Assembly (NCBI RefSeq): GCF_900323885.1
Contig: NZ_OOHJ01000018.1
Coordinates: 1,537,001-1,601,000 of the forward strand
Direction: 5' to 3'
DNA from: [Actinomadura] parvosata subsp. kistnae
GTDB lineage: Bacteria > Actinomycetota > Actinomycetes > Streptosporangiales > Streptosporangiaceae
DNA length: 64,000 bases
In this document: positions 33,872 through 41,938 of the stretch, piece after piece
Layout: each line of letters starts with the position of its first letter
How positions within the stretch are numbered: position 1 is the stretch's first letter
The notes under the pieces: generated by a model
What the model was told of the DNA's origin: nothing
What the model saw: the letters and a program-made list of their open reading frames with translations, nothing else
The model's database searches: none
Made by a program: the position numbers and the translations under genes

Positions 33872-35071
33872 GTGCGGATGCAGGCCGTCATGGCGGGGCT
33901 GGTCAGCGCGGTGGTGGGCTACGCCAGCTCGTTCACCGTCGTGCTCGCCGGGCTGCGCGCCATCGGCGCGACGCCCGGGCAGGCGGCGTCGGGGCTGCTG
34001 GCCCTCTGCTGCGGCATCGGGGCGACGGCGATCTTCCTCGGGCTGCGGTATCGCATGCCGATCAGCATCGCCTGGTCCACCCCTGGGGCGGCGCTGCTGC
34101 TGGCAACCGGTCCCGTGCCGGGCGGCTTCCCGGCCGCGGTCGGGGCGTTCGTCGTGTGCGCGGCGCTCATCGTCCTGGCCGGTCTGTCGCCCTGGCCGGC
34201 CCGGGCGATCGCCGCCATCCCGCGTCCGATCGCGAGTGCGATGCTGGCGGGCGTCATCCTCAGCCTGTGCACCGCACCGGTACGCGCCGTCGTCGACGTC
34301 CCGCTGCTGGCCGTGCCCGTCGTCCTGACCTGGGCGGTGTTGCAGCGATACGTGCGGCAGTGGGCCGTTCCGGGAGCGCTCGTCGTGGCGGTCGTCGCCA
34401 TCGCGGTCCACGGCACCGGCGGCGGCCTGTCCAGTGCGACCCTGCGTCCGGCGGTCGAGCTGACCGTCCCCACGCTGAGCCTGTCGGCGCTGGTGAGCAT
34501 CGCCGTCCCGCTGTTCCTCGTCACCCTGGCCGCCCAGAACGTGCCCGGCATGGCGGTCATGTCGACCTACGGGTACGCGCCGCCCCTGCGCCCGCTCCTC
34601 GTCACGACCGGTCTGGCCAGCGCGGTGGCAGCACCGTTCGGCGGCCACGCGCTCAACCTGGCCGCGATCACCGCGGCGCTGACCGCCGGCCCCGACACCC
34701 ACCCCGACCCGGGCCGCCGGTGGATCGCGACGGTCGCGCTCGGCGCCGGCCAGCTGGCGCTCGGTCTGGGCGCCGGCCTGGCGATGGCGCTGGTGCTGCT
34801 GTCCCCGCCCGTGCTGGTCACCGCGGTGGCGGGCCTCGCGCTGCTGTCGGCGCTCGGCTCGTCGCTGGCCGGCGCGGTGACCGAGCCGGAGGGACGGGAG
34901 GCCGCGGTGGTCACCTTCGTGGTCACCGCCTCGGGGATGACGATCCTGAGCATCGGAGCGGCGTTCTGGGGCCTGGTCGCGGGCGGCCTGACCGCCCTCC
35001 TCCTGCACAGGCGGCCTGCTCCCGTGAAAGCCGACCAGGAACGCCACGAAGTGGCCGAACAGCGAACGTAG
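33872..35071 (+). CDS. benE: BenE-family benzoate/proton symporter
   Basis: 399 residues. About 11-12 helices and the signature blocks of BenE: GYASSFTVVLAGL near the start, RYRMPISIAWSTPGAALLLATG, SIAVPLFLVTLAAQNVPGMAV with TYGYAPP, and APFGGHALNLAAITAAL. GTG 33872 is chosen because GAGGAG lies 5 bp upstream; ATG 33839 is also in frame but lies in the operator dyad. No benzoate degradation genes are adjacent, so the substrate may be another aromatic acid. Confidence 0.85.
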   Translation: MRMQAVMAGLVSAVVGYASSFTVVLAGLRAIGATPGQAASGLLALCCGIGATAIFLGLRYRMPISIAWSTPGAALLLATGPVPGGFPAAVGAFVVCAALIVLAGLSPWPARAIAAIPRPIASAMLAGVILSLCTAPVRAVVDVPLLAVPVVLTWAVLQRYVRQWAVPGALVVAVVAIAVHGTGGGLSSATLRPAVELTVPTLSLSALVSIAVPLFLVTLAAQNVPGMAVMSTYGYAPPLRPLLVTTGLASAVAAPFGGHALNLAAITAALTAGPDTHPDPGRRWIATVALGAGQLALGLGAGLAMALVLLSPPVLVTAVAGLALLSALGSSLAGAVTEPEGREAAVVTFVVTASGMTILSIGAAFWGLVAGGLTALLLHRRPAPVKADQERHEVAEQRT

Positions 35072-35075
35072 GAGC

Positions 35076-36235
35076 TCAGCGCAGCTTCACGAAGGTGACC
35101 ACCGCCATGATCGCTGCGATCGCCCCGCCGCAGACCATCACGGCCGAGACCGAGAACGCGTCGACGACCCGCCCACCAGCCAGGGCCCCGAGCGCGAACG
35201 TCGCCTGGAAGGAGGAGGTGAAGATCACCGTCGCGGCTTCGGGCGCGCGAGGGGCGGCGGCCATGAAAGCGGCCTGCGAGCAGACGGGCACACCCCCGTA
35301 GGCCAGCCCCCAGACCACGAGCAGCACCACGGCCCCGACGGAAGTGCCGCCGGCGAAGGGCAGCAGCAGGGTGGCGACCGCGATCAGCCCCCGGCGACCG
35401 CGAAGGCGGCCCGCAGGCGGGTGGTGGTGGCCCGGCCGGCCAGGAAGTTGCCGCCGATCCCGGCGGCCCCGTACACCAGCAGGACCGCGCTGACGGCCGC
35501 GGGCGTCAGACCGGTGACGTCCAGGAGGAAGGGGGTGACGTAGGTGTAGGTGCCGAAGTGGGCCAGGACGACGAGGAACGTGGCCAGCAGGGCGAGCACC
35601 GTACCGCGGGCACGCAGCAGGCCCAGCAGGACGCGCGGGCTGGTGACCTGCTCGGCGGGCAACGGCGGCAGCAGCACGAGCAGGGCGGCCATGACCAGCA
35701 GCGCCAGCACGGCGAGGGCCAGGAAGGCGGTCCGCCAGCCGGCGAGGTCGCCGATGAACGTGCCGGCCGGGACGCCGAGCACGGACCCCAGCGGCACGGC
35801 CGAGAAGATCACCGCGGTGGCGGTGCCGACGGCGTGCGGCGGCACCAGACGTCCCGCCAGCCCCGCCCCGATCGACCAGAAGCCGCCGATGGTGAGGCCG
35901 ACGAGCACCCTGGAGACCAGCATGACCCAGTAGGAGGTCGCCGCCGCGGCCAGCACGTCGGCCACGGCGAGCACCGCCATGAGGGCGACCAGCATCACGC
36001 GGCGGTCCAGGCGCGCGGTGGTGAGGGTGACGGTGGGCGCGGCGACCGCCGCGACGATGCCGGGCAGGGTCATGGTCAGCCCGGTGACGCCGTCGGAGGT
36101 GCCGAAGTCGGCGCCGATGGCGGTCAGCAGGCCGATGGGCAGGATCTCGCTGGTGACGATGGCGAAGATGCCCAGCATGAGCGAGGTGACGGCGAGCCGG
36201 CCGACGAGGGGACGGGCGAGCGTGGTGGTGGACAT
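35076..36235 (-). pseudogene. DHA1-family MFS transporter, frameshifted
   Basis: About 385 residues if repaired. From ATG 36235 (MSTTTLARPLVGRLAVTSLM) the frame runs through nine helices and stops near 35384; the rest (LIAVATLLLPFAGG, PVCSQAAFMAAAP, to the stop at 35076) is one frame over. The switch is at a CCCCC run (35388-35392 on the plus strand); removing one base gives AFAVAGGLIAVATLL. The protein resembles arabinose-efflux/Cmx-like exporters. Divergent from a LysR gene that probably regulates it. Another homopolymer-located break like those at 883 and 21829. Confidence 0.82.
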
Positions 36236-36352
36236 GAGTTCCGTTCAGGCAGGTGCGTGTGGGGTGCGAGCCCCAGCCAAGCAGCCATGAAGGCGCAGGT
36301 ACCGGCACGTTTCGGACGCGACCATCAGCCCGTACGGCCGGATAATCGTCCT

Positions 36353-37246
36353 ATGATCAGTTCGCGCCAGCTGGAGTACTTCCAGGCGGTCGCCAGGGAG
36401 CTGCACTTCACCCGGGCGGCCGAGGCGTTGCGCATCGCGCAGCCGGCGCTGTCCCAGCAGATCCGCAAGCTCGAACGGCAGCTCGGCCTGGCCCTGTTCG
36501 AGCGCAACAACCATCGGGTGGCGCTCACCCCGGCGGGCGCCGCGCTGCTGGAGCACGCCGACCGCATCCTCGCCGACCTGGTGTCCGTCGAGGACGAGAT
36601 GCTCGGCTGGGCCGCCGGGGTTCGCGGCCGGATCCGGCTGGGGGCCGCGCGCGGGCTGATGGGGCGGCTGGCCGAGGCGCTGGCGGTGTTCTGCGGCACG
36701 TACCCGGCGGTCGAGGTGGAGCTGCGCGAGCTGAACACGGAGGAGATGGCGGCCGCGCTGCACGCGGGCCGGCTCGACGTGGCCACGCTGGCGGCCCCGC
36801 CGCCGCCCGGTGACCGGCGGCTGGCCTGGCGCTCTCTGGGCGATGAGCCGCTGGTGCTGGTCACGGCCGCCGAGGGGGCGTTCGCCGGGCGGGAGCAGGT
36901 GCGGCTCGCCGAGCTCGACGGCGCCGACCTGGTCGTCTACGCCTCGGGGTCGGCGGTGGGCGGGATCGTCCAGGCCGCGCTGGCCGAGGCGGGGGTGAGC
37001 GCGCACGCCCGGTTCGAGAGCAGGGAGTACGGCACGGCCCGCGCGCTCGCGTCGGTCGGCCTGGCCGCCGCGATCATGCCGCGCTCGGTCGCGGTCGCGC
37101 CGGGCCCGCCGGTCAGCGTGGCGTCCCTGGATCCCGAGCCGGTCTGGCGGCCGACGCTGGCCTGGCCGGCCGGCCGCCGTCCCGCTCCCGCGCTGGCGGC
37201 GTTCATCGGCTTCATGACCGGTGATAACTCCCCGATATCACCATAA
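36353..37246 (+). CDS. LysR-family transcriptional regulator
   Basis: 297 residues. MISSRQLEYFQAVARELHFTRAAEALRIAQPALSQQIRKLERQLG is a canonical LysR DNA-binding domain, followed by the effector domain. The upstream open frame to 35558 is antisense to the MFS gene. It is divergent from the frameshifted MFS gene and co-directional with the fusion-enzyme operon, whose upstream spacer has a T-N11-A-type dyad at 37243-37269. It could regulate either side. Confidence 0.88.
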   Translation: MISSRQLEYFQAVARELHFTRAAEALRIAQPALSQQIRKLERQLGLALFERNNHRVALTPAGAALLEHADRILADLVSVEDEMLGWAAGVRGRIRLGAARGLMGRLAEALAVFCGTYPAVEVELRELNTEEMAAALHAGRLDVATLAAPPPPGDRRLAWRSLGDEPLVLVTAAEGAFAGREQVRLAELDGADLVVYASGSAVGGIVQAALAEAGVSAHARFESREYGTARALASVGLAAAIMPRSVAVAPGPPVSVASLDPEPVWRPTLAWPAGRRPAPALAAFIGFMTGDNSPISP

Positions 37247-37269
37247 GTCCGATCATGTCTTGGACTTAT
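37243..37269 (+). promoter_or_regulatory. LysR-box-like dyad before the fusion operon
   Basis: ATAAGTCC and GGACTTAT are exact complements separated by 11 bp (37243-37250 and 37262-37269), 54 bp before the ATG of the next gene. The T-N11-A geometry is that of LysR-type binding sites. A second dyad (GGTGATA / TATCACC, 37220-37242) overlaps the end of the LysR gene. Confidence 0.55.
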
Positions 37270-37322
37270 CACTCTGTACGGCGGCATCGTGGTCTCACCA
37301 CGAAGGAACAGGAGACCACGAC

Positions 37323-38483
37323 ATGGACCGCTGGGAACGAGGCCGCCGCGAGTACACGGCCATGATGGGATCGGCCCCCGAGCAGGCCCTGGCCGGCCTG
37401 CGCAGGCAGTCGCCGGAGCTGTTCGACGCCATCCTCGAAGGCTTCGGCGGGCCGATCGCCCGCACGGAGCTGAGCCGTACCGCGAGAGAGCTGGCGACCG
37501 TCACGATGCTCGCGGCGCTCGGCGGCGCGGAGCCGCAGCTCGCCGTGCACACCGCCGCCGCGCTGCGCAACGACGTCACCCCCGCCGAGCTGCGCGCCCT
37601 CGCCGAGCACGTGTCCCTCTACGCCGGCATGCCGCGGGCGCTCAACGCGCTGCGCGTGATCGACGAGGTGCTGGCCGCGGCCGGGACGCCCGCGCCCGCC
37701 ACCCTCCAGCGGGTCCGGCTCGCCGACCACGAGACCGTCGTCGCCCGCCACGGCGAGTCGGGGCCGCCGGTCGTGCTGCTGCACGCGCTCGGGCTCGGCT
37801 GGCGCATGTGGGAGCCCGTCATGGAACAACTCGCGCGAACCAGGCAGGTGTACGCCTACGACCTGCGCGGGCACGGCGCAGCCGCCGGGGCGCCGACCTC
37901 GTTCACCATGGAGGACGCCGCCGCCGACCTGTTCGGCGTGCTCGACGCGCTCGGCCTGGAGCAGGCCCACGTGGTCGGCCTGTCGTACGGCGGCGGCATC
38001 GCGCAGACCGCCGCCGTCGCGAGGCCGGAACGGTTCGCCTCCCTGGCCCTGCTGGGCACCACCGACCATGCCTTCGAGGCGTTCGAGGGGCGGGCCAGGT
38101 CCGCCGAGGAAGAGGGCATGGCGGCCCAGATCGTGCCGTCGCTCACCCGGTGGTTCACGCCCGCCGCGCTCGCCGTCAACGGCCCCGGCGTGCGTTACGC
38201 GCGGGAGCTGGTGCTGCGCGCCGACCCGGCCGACTGGGCCGCCGCGTGGCGCGCGTTCAAGGGGGTGGACGTGCAGGGACGGCTGGCCGGGTTCGAGCCG
38301 CCGACGCTGGTGCTGGCCGGCGAGCTGGACGCCTCCTGCACGCCGGAGATCATGAAGGCGCTGGCCGGGCGCATCCCCGGCGCCACCTACCAGGAGCTTC
38401 CCGGCACCCCGCACATGATGTCGCTGGAACGGCCCGACCTGGTCGCCGCCGCGCTCGACGCGTTCCTCCCGTTCGCGTCATGA
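37323..38483 (+). CDS. carboxymuconolactone decarboxylase/alpha-beta hydrolase fusion
   Basis: 386 residues. N-terminal carboxymuconolactone decarboxylase (CMD) domain (about 1-120: RTARELATVTMLAALGGAEPQLAVHTAAAL) joined to a C-terminal alpha/beta hydrolase (about 135-386: LLHALGLGW oxyanion loop, GLSYGGG nucleophile elbow with Ser near 222, catalytic His in GTPHMMSL). This unites the PcaC- and PcaD-type activities of beta-ketoadipate breakdown, but PcaL fusions have the opposite order (hydrolase first). It may act on other lactones. Strong GGAACAGGAG site. ATGA-coupled to the quinone oxidoreductase. Confidence 0.88.
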   Translation: MDRWERGRREYTAMMGSAPEQALAGLRRQSPELFDAILEGFGGPIARTELSRTARELATVTMLAALGGAEPQLAVHTAAALRNDVTPAELRALAEHVSLYAGMPRALNALRVIDEVLAAAGTPAPATLQRVRLADHETVVARHGESGPPVVLLHALGLGWRMWEPVMEQLARTRQVYAYDLRGHGAAAGAPTSFTMEDAAADLFGVLDALGLEQAHVVGLSYGGGIAQTAAVARPERFASLALLGTTDHAFEAFEGRARSAEEEGMAAQIVPSLTRWFTPAALAVNGPGVRYARELVLRADPADWAAAWRAFKGVDVQGRLAGFEPPTLVLAGELDASCTPEIMKALAGRIPGATYQELPGTPHMMSLERPDLVAAALDAFLPFAS

Positions 38484-39460
38484 GGGCCGTCTGGTACGAC
38501 CGCACCGGCCCCGCCGGCGAGGTGCTCACCGTGGGCGAGCTGCCCGATCCCGAGCCCGCCGCCGGCGAGGTGCGCGTCCGCGTACGAGCCGCCGGGGTCA
38601 ACCCGGCCGACGTCAAGCGGCGCCAGGGCGCGGGCGACCGGGTGATGCGCGACCCGCGCGTGATCCCCGGCGACGACGGCGCCGGCGTGATCGACCGCGT
38701 CGGCCCCCGCGTCCCCACGTCGTGGATCGGCCGCCGGGTGTGGGTGCACTCCGCGAACCACGGCCGCCCGTTCGGCACGTCCGCCGAGTACGTGGCGGTG
38801 CCCGCCGCCCAGGCCATCGAGCTGCCCGCGAACACGTCGTTCGAGGCAGGGGCCTGCCTCGGCGTGCCGGCGCTGACGGCTCACCGCTGCCTGTTCGCCG
38901 ACGGCCCGGTGGCCGGGCGGACGGTGCTGGTCACCGGGGCCGCCGGGGCCGTCGGCCACTACGCCGTCCAGCTCGCCGCGCACGGCGGCGCCACCGTGAT
39001 CGCCACGGCCCGCACTCCTGAACAGCGCGCCTCGGCCCTGGACGCCGGTGCCCGCCACGTGATCGACAACCGCGCGCCCGGCGCCGCCGAGGCCGTCCTC
39101 GACCTCGTGCCCGGGGGCGTGGACCGGGTGGTGGACGTGGCCTTCGGCGCCAACCTGCCGTTCACCTCGGAGGTCATCGCCACCGGCGGCACCATCGCCA
39201 CGTACGCCTCCGACGCCGTGCCGGAGCCGGCGCTGCCGTTCTACCGGCTGATGCGGAAAGGCGCGACGATCCGTACCACGTTGGTGTTCGTCATGCCGGC
39301 CCCGGCCCTGCGCGCCGCCACCGAGCACGTCACCCGCCTGCTGGAGGACGACGTCCTCACCCACCCCATCGCCGCCCGCCACCCGCTCGCCGCGGCGGCG
39401 GACGCGCACCGCGACGTCGAGGCCGGCCACGCCCCCGGCAAGGTCCTCATCCTCCCGTGA
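38480..39460 (+). CDS. zinc-independent quinone oxidoreductase (MDR family)
   Basis: 326 residues, medium-chain dehydrogenase/reductase of the NADPH:quinone reductase type. GroES-like N-terminal domain (VRAAGVNPADVKRRQG), then Rossmann domain with VLVTGAAGAVGHYAVQLA and no zinc ligands. ATG overlaps the previous stop (ATGA). Cotranscribed with the CMD/hydrolase fusion, so probably handles an aromatic-derived intermediate. Its 3' end overlaps the convergent TetR gene by 14 bp. Confidence 0.88.
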   Translation: MRAVWYDRTGPAGEVLTVGELPDPEPAAGEVRVRVRAAGVNPADVKRRQGAGDRVMRDPRVIPGDDGAGVIDRVGPRVPTSWIGRRVWVHSANHGRPFGTSAEYVAVPAAQAIELPANTSFEAGACLGVPALTAHRCLFADGPVAGRTVLVTGAAGAVGHYAVQLAAHGGATVIATARTPEQRASALDAGARHVIDNRAPGAAEAVLDLVPGGVDRVVDVAFGANLPFTSEVIATGGTIATYASDAVPEPALPFYRLMRKGATIRTTLVFVMPAPALRAATEHVTRLLEDDVLTHPIAARHPLAAAADAHRDVEAGHAPGKVLILP

Positions 39461-40052
39461 CCCCGTCGCTCGCCAGCGACCTCCGGACGGCGGCGTCCAC
39501 CAGCTCGTGCACCTCCTGCTCGGTGAAGATGTCGGGCAGCGTCAGCCGCTCCACGATCAGCCAGTTGAGGGCCAGGTAGAGCAGCACCACCGAGGTCGAG
39601 TCGCCGGGCAGGCCGGAGGCGGCGTGGTAGCCGATGTTGGCGTCGATGTCCTCCCGGATGCGCTTGGTCAGCACGGCCCGCAGCTCGGGGCGCCGCGTGG
39701 ACTCCAGCCGGAGCTCCAGCAGCGCCAGGTATCCGGAGTTGAAGGCGGAGACCCGATCCACCAGTTCGTGCATGAGCTCGGCGTAACGGGCCTCGTCCTG
39801 CACGCCCTCCCGGCCGCGCGCGATCGTGGCCTCGTCGGGCAGCAGCCGCTCGTAGATGCGCCCGCCGACCTGGGTGAACAGGTCGTCGCGGTTGGCGAAG
39901 TAGTTGGACGCCGTGCCGGGGGGAACGGCCGCCTCCGCGTCGACGGCCCGGAAGGTCAGCCCCCGCGCCCCTTCCCTGGCCAGCACCTCGATGGCCGCGT
40001 CGATCAGCGCCTGCCGCCGCTCCGGATTCCTGCGCACTTGACACCACTCCAT
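39447..40052 (-). CDS. TetR-family regulator
   Basis: 201 residues from ATG 40052 (MEWCQVRRNPERRQALIDAA). Helix-turn-helix at 15-55 (LTFRAVDAEAAVPPGTASNYFANRDDLF). An upstream in-frame start at 40070 is rejected because it would run through the GTAGTACTAC palindrome, which is best read as operator. Divergent from the DHFR-like gene at 40111 and convergent with the quinone oxidoreductase. Confidence 0.85.
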   Translation of the reverse strand: MEWCQVRRNPERRQALIDAAIEVLAREGARGLTFRAVDAEAAVPPGTASNYFANRDDLFTQVGGRIYERLLPDEATIARGREGVQDEARYAELMHELVDRVSAFNSGYLALLELRLESTRRPELRAVLTKRIREDIDANIGYHAASGLPGDSTSVVLLYLALNWLIVERLTLPDIFTEQEVHELVDAAVRRSLASDGVTGG

Positions 40053-40053
40053 C

Positions 40054-40092
40054 CGTAGTACTACGTTCAAACCACTCCAAACAGAGTACTAC
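40054..40092. promoter_or_regulatory. two AGTACT-centred operator sites
   Basis: CGTAGTACTACG (40054-40065, perfect palindrome) and GAGTACTAC (40084-40092) lie on either side of the TetR/DHFR-like divergent promoter region, centres about 28 bp apart. They suit one TetR dimer per promoter. Confidence 0.6.
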
Positions 40093-40110
40093 ATCAGGAG
40101 TTGAACGTTC

Positions 40111-40683
40111 ATGCGAAAGCTGGTCTACTACATCGGCGTCTCACTCGACGGCTACATCGCCGGCCCGAACGCGGAGTTCGACTTCTACCCCGTGTCCGAC
40201 CAGATGGCCGCCTGGATCAACGCCCGCTACCCCGAGACCCTCCCCACCCACATCCGCAAGCTCGTCGGCCTGGAGAACGCGCCCAACAAGGTCTTCGACA
40301 CGCTGGTGATGGGCCGCGGCACCTACGAGCCGGCCCTCGACGTCCCCACCACCAGCCCTTACGCCCATTTGCGCCAGTACGTCGTCTCCCGCACCCTGAC
40401 GATCGACGACCCGACCGTCCAGGTGGCGCCGGGCGACCCGGTCGAGCTCGTCCGGCGCCTGAAGGCCGAGGACACCGGCATGGACATCTACCTCTGCGGC
40501 GGCGGCAAACTCGCCGCCGCCCTGCTCCCGGAGATCGACGAGATCATCCTCAAGAGCTACCCGGTGGTGGCGGGCGCGGGCATCCCCATGTTCTCCGGCC
40601 CCTTCCGCCCCACCCTGTTCACCCCCACCCGGCGCGAGGCCTTCGACAACGGCGCCCAGGTCACCTGGCTCAGCAGGGCTTAA
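40111..40683 (+). CDS. dihydrofolate reductase-like (RibD C-terminal domain) protein
   Basis: 190 residues, DHFR-fold family as in RibD C-terminus: MRKLVYYIGVSLDGYIAGPN start, TLVMGRGTYEPAL, YLCGGGKLAAALLPEIDEIIL near the NADPH site. These stand-alone proteins are NADPH-dependent reductases of unknown substrate, widespread in actinomycetes. AGGAG before ATG. Controlled by the divergent TetR through the AGTACT sites. A short basic ORF with its own AAGGAG follows 9 bp after. Confidence 0.82.
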   Translation: MRKLVYYIGVSLDGYIAGPNAEFDFYPVSDQMAAWINARYPETLPTHIRKLVGLENAPNKVFDTLVMGRGTYEPALDVPTTSPYAHLRQYVVSRTLTIDDPTVQVAPGDPVELVRRLKAEDTGMDIYLCGGGKLAAALLPEIDEIILKSYPVVAGAGIPMFSGPFRPTLFTPTRREAFDNGAQVTWLSRA

Positions 40684-40692
40684 GGAGAATCC

Positions 40693-40851
40693 ATGCACAT
40701 CAGACTGCCCGCCTCGATCACCCCGTCCAAGACCGACCCGCAGTCCCGCTCCTCCCACCGGCACGAACCACCGGCCCGCGACCTCAAACCCACGGGCCGC
40801 CCCACCCTCTCCCGCCGCCCGACCGCCGCCCCACGGCGCGGCGGGTACTGA
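40693..40851 (+). CDS. short basic ORF after the DHFR-like gene
   Basis: 52 residues, starts MHIRLPASITPSKTD and ends PRRGGY; Arg/Pro/Ser/Thr-rich, no hydrophobic helix. TAAGGAG (40681-40687) gives an ideal ribosome binding site and lies on the stop of the DHFR-like gene, implying translational coupling. Not recognised; could be a regulatory microprotein or a RiPP-like precursor, or a chance ORF. Confidence 0.45.
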   Translation: MHIRLPASITPSKTDPQSRSSHRHEPPARDLKPTGRPTLSRRPTAAPRRGGY

Positions 40852-40866
40852 GCGGCCAGCCACCGG

Positions 40867-41079
40867 TCACGGGGTCAGCAGCCGGCGAGTTTGGGCGACG
40901 TATGCCGAGACTTCCTCCGCGCGGCTGTACGCCATGGGGAGGTAGATGTAAGGGCCTGCCGCCTCTCCGATCAAGGGAGACGTCGACCAGGGAAGGTCGT
41001 CAACACCCTCCTCGTCCACGTCGTCCAGGTCCGGCCACCGTCACAAGAGCCGCTCCACGAACGCGGCGATGGTCGCAGC
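40867..41079 (-). pseudogene. remnant of a cytoplasmic actinomycete family protein (C-terminal part)
   Basis: Minus strand, too short and interrupted to be an intact gene. Reading to the TGA at 40867: IAAFVERLL, stop at 41041, then RWPDLDDVDEEGVDDLPWS, SPLIGEAAGPYIYLPMAYSR, ending VAQTRRLLTP. The order RWPDL / spW..sPLI / GP.IY is the C-terminal half of a common actinomycete family whose members begin MSYDLAVWE-like. An in-frame stop splits it, the N-terminal part is gone, and the last helix is altered. Family name not known. Confidence 0.55.
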
Positions 41080-41112
41080 TCATGCGGAGATGATGCCACC
41101 TAAGATCAACGA

Positions 41113-41832
41113 ATGGATCCAGCCCGTTCACGACCGCGCTGCGACGGTCCGGCCGTCTCTCGGCGAACAACACCAGCAGGAAGTACGGCGGCCACCCCGA
41201 TCCTCGACTGGCGACATCCCCTGGTCCTGGCGGTGCCGGCCGAGATCCGGGACGTCGCCCCTGCGGGAGAACGAGCGTTCCTGATCACAGCGCACCAGCT
41301 CATCGCAGCCCGCGTGCGCCCCGTCTACGCCATGAACGAAAGACAGCCCGCCTCCCGGACCCTGCGTCTGGGCCGCGGCTCATGCAGCCAGCGATTGGCC
41401 CTGCTGGAGGCGGCGGCACGCGGCCGCGGGATCCCCACGCGCGCCAGAGGGCTGCTGCTCGATGGACGTTTCTGGCATCCGCGGTTCCCGCGGCTGCGTG
41501 CGCTGATCCCCCGGCAGGTGGTGCTCGCCTGGCCGCAATTCCTCCTCGACGGAAAGTGGGTGGCCGTTTCCGAGCTTTACGGCGACCTGACCGCGCTGCG
41601 AACGGGAGGCCGATTCACCAACACCGGAAGCGTGACACTCTTCGACGCGATCGCGCACACCGCCGTGGACTGGGACGGCAGCACCTGCTCCTCCTGCGAC
41701 CTCTCAGGACACGTCCTGGCCGATCTGGGCTGTTTCACCTCCCGCGACGACCTGTTCGACCAGCACGGCCAAACCCTGTGCCTGCCGGTACGGATCCCCG
41801 TAGACCTCATCATGGGCCGCCGAGCGGCTTGA
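41113..41832 (+). CDS. transglutaminase-like superfamily protein
   Basis: 239 residues. Core LGRGSCSQRLALLEAAARGRGIPTRARGL with the probable catalytic Cys at residue 95, then DGRFWHPRF with His, and an Asp region further on; this is the Cys-His-Asp order of transglutaminase/protease-like domains. Further Cys pairs (CSSCD near 195, C near 208). No signal peptide, so cytoplasmic. Activity unknown; members may be peptidases or amide-forming enzymes. GTG starts further upstream are possible; ATG 41113 is used, without a strong ribosome binding site. Confidence 0.6.
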   Translation: MDPARSRPRCDGPAVSRRTTPAGSTAATPILDWRHPLVLAVPAEIRDVAPAGERAFLITAHQLIAARVRPVYAMNERQPASRTLRLGRGSCSQRLALLEAAARGRGIPTRARGLLLDGRFWHPRFPRLRALIPRQVVLAWPQFLLDGKWVAVSELYGDLTALRTGGRFTNTGSVTLFDAIAHTAVDWDGSTCSSCDLSGHVLADLGCFTSRDDLFDQHGQTLCLPVRIPVDLIMGRRAA

Positions 41833-41938
41833 GACGCCTCCCCATATCAATTCGAGGTCCCCTTGATGGGCGGCTGGGAGGCTGCGCTCGATCCGGCAGC
41901 TCGTCCTGAAAGCCGGGAATCGACCCGCGAGGAGTTCC

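Noticed and set aside
39447..40070. longer TetR start at 40070
   Set aside because: It would run through the GTAGTACTAC operator and has no ribosome binding site.
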